Shown here: in pieces, positions 1 through 4,320 of the stretch
Position numbering within the stretch: position 1 is the stretch's first letter
How the letters are laid out: every line of letters starts with the position of its first letter
Assembly: GCA_030646595.1 (NCBI GenBank)
Contig: JAUSKS010000171.1
Coordinates: 1 to 7,842, forward strand
Length of the DNA: 7,842 nucleotides
Source of the DNA: Gallionellaceae bacterium
GTDB taxonomy: Bacteria; Pseudomonadota; Gammaproteobacteria; Burkholderiales; Gallionellaceae
Direction: 5' to 3'
Notes under the pieces: generated by a model
What the model saw: only the letters and a program-made list of their open reading frames with translations
The model's database searches: none
What the model was told of the DNA's origin: nothing
Made by a program: the position numbers and the translations under genes

Positions 1-275
1 GGAAATTTGAGGGGACCTGCTCCTAGTACGAGAGGACCGGAGTGGACAGATCTCTGGTGTACCGGTTGTCACGCCAGTGGCATCGCCGGGTAGCTATATC
101 TGGAAGAGATAACCGCTGAAAGCATCTAAGCGGGAAACTCGCCTCGAGATGAGATTTCCCTGGGGGTTTAACCCCCCTGAAGGGTCGTGGAAGACTACCA
201 CGTTGATAGGTCAGGTGTGGAAGCGCAGTAATGCGTTAAGCTAACTGATACTAATTGCCCGTGTGGCTTGACCCT
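1..275 (+). rRNA. rrl: 23S ribosomal RNA, 3' end (partial)
   Basis: This is the last part of domain VI of large-subunit rRNA; the 5' bulk lies before the window. The universally conserved sarcin-ricin loop, agtacgagaggacc, is at 25-38, where elongation factors EF-Tu and EF-G contact the ribosome. Conserved helices follow (ctgaaagcatctaagcggga near 114-133), and the terminal segment ctaactgatactaattgccc is at 241-260. The mature 3' end is placed near 275 (cttgaccct) by analogy with the E. coli end gaggcttaacctt; the exact nucleotide is uncertain by a few bases. The wording of the last 40 bases is typical of Betaproteobacteria. It is co-transcribed with the 5S gene downstream. Confidence 0.97.
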
Positions 276-451
276 ATAATATTAAGTAACAAGTGAAGAG
301 AGAAGGGAAAAGAGTGGAGGGTAAAACCGACACCGAACCCCGATCCCTCGCGTTGCAATCAAAACCCTCTTACTTCTTCCGAATACGTCGATCACGTGTC
401 TAGGCTAAAGGCTCAATCCTCAATCCTCGATCCTGATTTCGACAACAGTTA
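276..451 (+). other. 23S-5S internal transcribed spacer
   Basis: This 176-nt spacer between the 23S end and 5S contains no tRNA. A purine-rich stretch (about 290-325, gaagagagaaggg...ggagggt) can pair imperfectly with the pyrimidine-rich stretch at 364-380 (accctcttacttcttcc). That pairing could form a processing stem for RNase cleavage, but this is inference. A short tandem repeat lies just before 5S and is listed separately. Confidence 0.7.
412..432 (+). repeat. Three tandem 7-mers in the rRNA spacer
   Basis: Three consecutive 7-base units are visible: ctcaatc, ctcaatc and ctcgatc, the last with one substitution. A partial fourth unit (ctgat) follows. They lie about 20 nt upstream of the 5S gene. 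Function is unknown; slippage-derived spacer variation is the simplest reading. Confidence 0.7.
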
Positions 452-567
452 TGTCTGACGACCATAGCGAGTTGGTCCCACTCCTTCCCATCTCGAACAG
501 GACAGTGAAACGACTCCGCGCCGATGATAGTGTACAGTCGTATGTGAAAGTAGGTCATCGTCAGACT
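452..567 (+). rRNA. rrf: 5S ribosomal RNA
   Basis: This is the small rRNA of the large subunit. The terminal helix is visible: gtctgacg at 453-460 pairs perfectly with cgtcagac at 559-566. Conserved internal blocks are present in order: accatagcgagttggtccca, cccatctcgaacaggacagtgaaacg-type loop C, ccgatgatagtg, and gtgaaagtaggtcatcg at the 3' side. The length of about 116 nt is normal. It follows the 23S gene in the same direction and is followed within about 4 nt by a strong terminator, so it is the last gene of the rrn operon. The ends are set by the terminal stem, so plus or minus 2 nt. Confidence 0.96.
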
Positions 568-570
568 CCT

Positions 571-613
571 ATAAAGTAAAAAGCCCAACCTTGTGTTGGG
601 CTTTTTACTTTAT
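571..613. terminator. rrn operon terminator, perfect 19-bp inverted repeat, bidirectional
   Basis: The left arm at 571-589 (ataaagtaaaaagcccaac) and right arm at 595-613 (gttgggctttttactttat) are exact reverse complements around a 5-nt loop (cttgt). On the + strand the GC-rich core is followed by ttttt, giving an intrinsic terminator for the rRNA operon. By symmetry the minus strand also reads core then ttttt, so it can end the convergent transcript arriving from the minus-strand gene at 673-1803. It starts about 4 nt after 5S, and the AT-rich outer arms extend the stem well beyond what termination needs. Confidence 0.93.
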
Positions 614-665
614 GGAATTTGATTGGTGACCTACTTGAGTTTATGACAACATGCTAAATGGTAAA

Positions 666-690
666 GCGCCTTCTACGGAAGGCTTTTGTG
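666..690. terminator. Second hairpin terminator with UACG tetraloop
   Basis: gccttc (668-673) pairs with gaaggc (678-683) around the loop tacg. Read on the + strand, this is a cUACGg loop, one of the very stable UNCG tetraloops. It is followed by ttttgtgttt, so it looks like a back-up terminator for readthrough from the rrn operon. Outer bases (aaag/cttt with one bulged c) can extend the stem, and the minus strand reads hairpin then gcttta, a weaker terminator for the exported-protein gene. The stop codon of that gene (673-675) falls within this hairpin. Confidence 0.65.
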
Positions 691-1803
691 TTTAACATCC
701 ACGGTCTTATTGCACAGGCTGGGCGTATGAATAGCCTCGATAGCTTGTTGAGTGGCCGAGACGGTGCTGGATAGATCATCCTGGTAGACTTCGAAGTAGC
801 TGCCGCCATAGGTATTCAATCCTGAACAAATTGCATCTATGAGCGTACCTGCCATGCGATAGTAGGGGTCGTTGCTGGCTGACCAGATGAATTGCAGTGC
901 CACTGGGGCTCGGCTGATATCCGATAAGATGCCATTCATGCGCCAGCTTCCCTGGGCATTGAGGTCAGTAGCAAATGAAGAGAACCCGGTGGGGTCCAAC
1001 TGCAAGGCGTAATCCAGAAGCTCTTTATAAAACGCGGGGCCATCAAAATCAGCCTTGCAAATACTGTCCACTGGAACAGGCAGGAATTTATTGCTGGCAG
1101 GAAATGCTTGCTGCACAGCGGAGATGGTTGTCTGCCAGGCAGCCAAGTAATCGGTCCGGCTGTAAGCCAATGCTGGAGTCAGTCGGCCGTCTGAACAGCC
1201 AACTATAGACATTTCCAGAACTGGGGCAGTAACAGAGATAGCTTGAATATAAGTCATCATGCCGCTAGTAGTGAGGTGGTCTGCTATTGCGGCTATCAGG
1301 TTGGACCACTGTGTCAGGTATACATTATCCCAGGGCACCGGGTCAGTTACAGATGCGCCTGTTGCAGGCGAGGTGTAGGTATAGGAAGATGCAGCAGGCT
1401 GTGATGAATAAAGCCAGCTTGGCGTACCCGTTCCAGTTGGGAATATGTGCAAAGTAACTTTCTTGCCAGTTACCGAGGCTGCAGCCACTGCAGAGTCTAT
1501 AATCGTCCAGTTGTAGTTATCCTGCGCGGGTTCCAAAATTTTCCAGGCGATCCGCACGGCAATGCCATCCACTGTGCTCATGGCCAGCATCGTGCCATAA
1601 TCAAGGTTATTCATTAAAGCAAGTACGGTTGTTCTTGGGGCAGTGGTTTTGCCGGGAGCTGCGTTGCTTTCGCTACTACCATAAACAACAGCGCAGACTA
1701 GCAATGAGGTTAGCAGTGCGGCCTTAATGACGGCCTCCATCCATTCCTGTTTGAATCCGCGGAAGGGTGAAGCAGGGCAGATAGAATATTTGATGATGCC
1801 CAC
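673..1803 (-). CDS. Exported protein, TIM-barrel glycoside hydrolase-like (paralog 1, no lipobox)
   Basis: I cannot assign this to a named family. The fold resembles clan GH-A glycosidases: a strand/helix pattern with DGIAVRIAWKILEP (79-92), a KKVTLHIFPTGTGTPSWL segment (114-131) like the third strand of GH10/GH42 barrels, QAISVTAPVLEMS (187-199) and YFEVYQDDL (336-344). Glu197 and Glu338 are shared with the paralog next door and are the candidate acid/base and nucleophile; the Asn that usually precedes the acid/base is absent. Cys203, 249, 326 and 364 are also shared, consistent with disulfides in an exported protein. Two starts are possible. The GTG at 1803 is preceded by a stop codon and has no clear ribosome site, but it keeps the GFKxxW segment shared with the paralog. 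The ATG at 1740 (residue 22) has AGGA 6 nt upstream and gives 355 aa. A hydrophobic signal segment spans 25-41, with possible cleavage near SNA-A (49). The C-terminus is 11 residues longer than in the paralog. Confidence 0.8.
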   Translation of the reverse strand: MGIIKYSICPASPFRGFKQEWMEAVIKAALLTSLLVCAVVYGSSESNAAPGKTTAPRTTVLALMNNLDYGTMLAMSTVDGIAVRIAWKILEPAQDNYNWTIIDSAVAAASVTGKKVTLHIFPTGTGTPSWLYSSQPAASSYTYTSPATGASVTDPVPWDNVYLTQWSNLIAAIADHLTTSGMMTYIQAISVTAPVLEMSIVGCSDGRLTPALAYSRTDYLAAWQTTISAVQQAFPASNKFLPVPVDSICKADFDGPAFYKELLDYALQLDPTGFSSFATDLNAQGSWRMNGILSDISRAPVALQFIWSASNDPYYRMAGTLIDAICSGLNTYGGSYFEVYQDDLSSTVSATQQAIEAIHTPSLCNKTVDVKHKSLP

Positions 1804-1838
1804 TTTGGTAGATATAAAAAACTATGATTTAAGCAGGC

Positions 1839-1847
1839 AATATAGCA
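1839..1847 (-). promoter_or_regulatory. Candidate extended -10 promoter for paralog 1
   Basis: On the minus strand, TGCTATATT contains a TG dinucleotide one base before TATATT (5/6 of the -10 consensus), as in extended -10 promoters. It lies 36 nt before the GTG at 1803 and about 100 nt before the ATG at 1740. No convincing -35 element is visible at normal spacing. The 147-nt gap between the two paralogs would allow paralog 1 its own transcript. Confidence 0.3.
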
Positions 1848-1950
1848 TAGATGTCTGTTGCATTGGGGGCCGATTGCATTTTATCCCGGACAGATGTAGT
1901 TTTTGGAGTGGTTTGCTGATCCTGCTTGAGAGGCTTACGGCAGAGATACT

Positions 1951-3027
1951 CTAATTACACAGGCTGGGTGTATGAATGGCCTGAATAGCCTGCTGTACGG
2001 GGGCCGAGGTGCTGGATAAATCTTCCTGATAGACTTCAAAATAATTGCTTTTATAACTATTCAGTCCCTTGCAAATTGCATCCTTGAGTGTACCTTGCAT
2101 GCGATTGCCGGGATCACTACTTGCCTGCCAGATGAATTGCAAATTGATGGGAGCCGAGCTAACGTCGGAGACACCATCTATGCGCCAACTGCCTTGTGCG
2201 TTCAGATCCGCCGCGAACATTGCAAATCCCCCGCCGTATGTTTGCAAAGCATAATTCAGAAGGCCCTTGTAAAAGGTAGGCCCAGTCATGTCTTGTTTGC
2301 AGATGCTATCCACCGGCACAGGTAGCAGCTTTTGAGTATTGGGGAAAGCGCTTTGCGCAGCATCAATGGTGGTTCGCCACGCCTGTGAGTATGTTGCACT
2401 GACGTAGGATGTAGGGAGTTGATCGCATGCGGCCAGAGACATTTCAGGAACTGGCGCTGTAATAGAGATGGCCTGAATTTTTGCTGTCACCCCGCTGGCG
2501 GTGAGATGATCTGCCAGTGCATTGATGAGACTAGCCCATCGCGTCAAATAGATATTATCCCAAGGCACAGGGTCTGTTGTTGATGTGGACGCACCTGGTA
2601 GCGTATAGGTATAGGAAGCCGCAGAGGCTGAGGAATAAAGCCAGGCTGGTGTGCTCGTTCCGGTAGGCAATATATGTAAAGTGACTTTCTTGCCTGCTAC
2701 TGAGGCGGCAGTAACTGCATTATTAACAATAGTCCAGTCATAAACGCCTGATGCGGTTTCCAATGCGCTCCAGTTGGCGCGCACAGCAATGCCATCGACT
2801 GCGCTCATGGCTAGAAAGGTGTTGTAGTTGGAACTGCTCATTAAGGCAAAGGCCAATGCTGAAGATGTACTCGTAGTAGAAGATGCAGAACTGCCTCCGC
2901 TGCAAGAAGCCAGGGAACCGAGCATTGCGCTTAATAATAATGTATAGATTGCTGCCTCGGCCCATCTTCTTTTAAATCCGAGGCGGTATAAATCAGCACA
3001 ATGAAAGAGAAATTTAATGGCTTGCAC
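1951..3027 (-). CDS. Predicted lipoprotein, TIM-barrel glycoside hydrolase-like (paralog 2)
   Basis: This tandem paralog of the downstream minus-strand gene is roughly 60% identical by eye over the mature part. From the GTG at 3027 it is 358 aa. The N-terminus has a basic region (YRLGFKRRW), a hydrophobic stretch (IYTLLLSAMLGSLAS) and a lipobox LAS-C with the lipidated Cys at residue 42. A Ser/Thr-rich linker follows. An envelope-anchored lipoprotein is therefore likely. The residue after the Cys is Ser, which in E. coli favours the outer membrane. Shared motifs are KKVTLHILPTGTSTPAWL, DPVPWDN, QAISITAPVPEMS with Glu195, LNAQGSWR, and YFEVYQEDL with Glu331. Four cysteines match paralog 1. The reading frame stays open far upstream into the divergent gene, so the true start is internal. 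No ATG lies at a usable place; GTG 3027 or TTG 3039 is the best available. It is transcribed towards paralog 1 and divergently from the FIST gene. Substrate unknown; a polysaccharide is the guess from fold resemblance. Confidence 0.75.
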   Translation of the reverse strand: MQAIKFLFHCADLYRLGFKRRWAEAAIYTLLLSAMLGSLASCSGGSSASSTTSTSSALAFALMSSSNYNTFLAMSAVDGIAVRANWSALETASGVYDWTIVNNAVTAASVAGKKVTLHILPTGTSTPAWLYSSASAASYTYTLPGASTSTTDPVPWDNIYLTRWASLINALADHLTASGVTAKIQAISITAPVPEMSLAACDQLPTSYVSATYSQAWRTTIDAAQSAFPNTQKLLPVPVDSICKQDMTGPTFYKGLLNYALQTYGGGFAMFAADLNAQGSWRIDGVSDVSSAPINLQFIWQASSDPGNRMQGTLKDAICKGLNSYKSNYFEVYQEDLSSTSAPVQQAIQAIHTPSLCN

Positions 3028-3038
3028 CTTGAGTGCCA
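3023..3038 (-). promoter_or_regulatory. Possible sigma-54 (-24/-12) promoter ahead of paralog 2
   Basis: On the minus strand the sequence is TGGCACTCAAGGTGCA. It matches the RpoN consensus TGGCAC..N..TTGCW at all six bases of the -24 block and at TGCA of the -12 block, with exactly 10 nt between the invariant GG and GC. The mismatches are T for G after TGGCAC and G for T before TGCA. Transcription would start near 3012. The site overlaps the proposed GTG start codon (3027-3025), so the promoter and that start cannot both be right. It could be a chance match. Confidence 0.35.
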
Positions 3039-3094
3039 AAATAACAAATAGACGATAACACCCAGCACTGCTAACTTCAAGCCAAAGTATACTA

Positions 3095-3100
3095 ATTATA
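3095..3100 (-). promoter_or_regulatory. Candidate sigma-70 -10 box for paralog 2
   Basis: On the minus strand this is a perfect TATAAT in an AT-rich run, with a second near match (TATACT, 3091-3086) just downstream. A transcript starting near 3088 would carry a roughly 60-nt leader before the GTG at 3027. No good -35 is seen at 16-18 nt spacing. In so AT-rich a stretch the match could be accidental. Confidence 0.3.
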
Positions 3101-3131
3101 AAAAATAAGCATACCGAATATTTTTGTATGA

Positions 3132-3187
3132 TTGCTGGACATAGATTTATAGAGTACTGTTCTATTATGAAATTTTCACTCAGGGGG
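3132..3187 (+). promoter_or_regulatory. Upstream region and ribosome site of the FIST gene
   Basis: A strong Shine-Dalgarno sequence (agggggaaat) at 3182-3191 fixes the ATG at 3192. Upstream, tattat at 3163-3168 is a 5/6 match to a -10 box. Possible -35 elements (ttgctg at 3132, tggaca at 3136) are not at ideal spacing from it, so the promoter is only tentatively placed. The region between the divergent starts (3028-3191) is AT-rich, as expected for a shared control region. Confidence 0.4.
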
Positions 3188-3191
3188 AAAT

Positions 3192-4307
3192 ATGCAAATA
3201 ACACAAATTCGCTGGACTCCTGCTGCGCAATGGAATAATTCTGCAGATGATTGCCGTGATGCAGATTTGGTGCTGGTTTTTGCTGACGCTGATTATTTTC
3301 AAACGCCTGCCTGTTACCAAGACCTGAAGAATAAATTTCCCCATGCGCATATCGTAGGCTGCTCTTCATCCGGCACTGTGCTGGGCAACACGATTAGTGA
3401 TGGCGATGTGGTGGCTACAGCCGTGCACTTTGAACAGGGCAAGGTACGTATGGCTACTGCCGATGTTAAGCCAGGAGAAGACATTCGGGCGCTTGCCGGG
3501 AGCCTGATGAAAGAGCTTCAGGCAACCGATCTCAAGCATGTGTTGGTATTTTCTGATGGGCTGCTAGTGAATGGTAGTGATCTGGCCGCCGGGCTAAATT
3601 CATTTGGTATTACGGTAACGGGGGGATTGGCAGGAGATGGCTCACGGTTTGGTAAAACCTGGGTAATGGCCGATGCGCCAGCGCGTGCAGGACGCATAGC
3701 TGCAATCGGTTTATATGGTGATCTAGTGGTGAAAAGTGGTTGTTTCGCCGGATGGCAGGAATTTGGTGCGGAGCGGGTGGTAACCAAGTCGGCCAGTAAT
3801 GTAGTCAGTGAAATTGATAATCAGCCAGCGCTGGCTTTATATAAAAAATATCTGGGCGATATGGCTAAGGATTTGCCGGGCAGCGGCCTGCGTTTTCCGC
3901 TGAGTGTGCGCGCGAATGTAGGTGAGCAGCCTATTATCCGTACCTTGCTTGGTGTGGATGAAAATGCCCAGACGCTTACTTTTGCCGGCGATGTACCGCA
4001 AGGGTGTTTATGCAAACTGATGAGAACGGATCTGGATAGTTTGATTGAAAGCGCCGGTATGGCTGCTACTGCGGCCAAGCCACAACATGCAGATTCTGCG
4101 GGACTGTGTTTGGTTATCAGTTGCGTGGGGCGGCGGTTGGTATTGGGACAGTTGACTGAAGAAGAACTGGAAGTGGTGCAGGAAAACCTGGGTGAGCAAA
4201 CGACCATTGCCGGTTTTTATTCATATGGAGAACTGGCACCATTCAGCGATATTCTGCAATGCCACTTGCATAACCAAACCATGACTCTGACTACATTGTA
4301 CGAATAA
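3192..4307 (+). CDS. FIST domain sensor protein (FIST_N + FIST_C)
   Basis: This 371-aa soluble protein has no signal peptide or membrane segment, so it is cytoplasmic. The FIST N domain spans about 25-215: the VLVFADADYF strand, the GCSSSG turn at 56-61, then ISDGDVVATAVHF, and the GGLAGDG motif at 144-150 followed by FGKTWV. The FIST C domain spans about 216-360, from LYKKYLG to the diagnostic GFYSYGELAP (341-350) and HNQTMTLTTL at the C-terminus. FIST domains are predicted ligand-binding sensory modules, proposed to bind small molecules such as amino acids, and are commonly encoded beside or fused to histidine kinases, chemoreceptors or GGDEF/EAL proteins. Here the gene sits 13 nt before a c-di-GMP enzyme gene, so it probably supplies the input for that enzyme. 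The start is supported by a strong upstream AGGGGG. The ligand is not readable from sequence. Confidence 0.93.
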   Translation: MQITQIRWTPAAQWNNSADDCRDADLVLVFADADYFQTPACYQDLKNKFPHAHIVGCSSSGTVLGNTISDGDVVATAVHFEQGKVRMATADVKPGEDIRALAGSLMKELQATDLKHVLVFSDGLLVNGSDLAAGLNSFGITVTGGLAGDGSRFGKTWVMADAPARAGRIAAIGLYGDLVVKSGCFAGWQEFGAERVVTKSASNVVSEIDNQPALALYKKYLGDMAKDLPGSGLRFPLSVRANVGEQPIIRTLLGVDENAQTLTFAGDVPQGCLCKLMRTDLDSLIESAGMAATAAKPQHADSAGLCLVISCVGRRLVLGQLTEEELEVVQENLGEQTTIAGFYSYGELAPFSDILQCHLHNQTMTLTTLYE

Positions 4308-4320
4308 TCCGGTTCACATT

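Noticed and set aside
276..451. tRNA gene in the 23S-5S spacer
   Set aside because: No acceptor/T-loop pattern (gttcgaatc-type) or cloverleaf pairing is visible.
400..588. Minus-strand open frame of 62 codons
   Set aside because: It lies across the 5S rRNA gene and its terminator, so it is an accidental frame.
2738..2965. Out-of-frame minus-strand ORF starting at the ATG at 2965
   Set aside because: It overlaps paralog 2, whose frame carries the lipobox and the conserved barrel sequence. I kept its ATG only as a hint of a possible frameshift.
3028..3369. Long N-terminal extension of paralog 2 from an ATG at 3369
   Set aside because: It overlaps the well-supported FIST gene start and its ribosome site, and would put a signal sequence and lipobox over 130 residues inside the protein.
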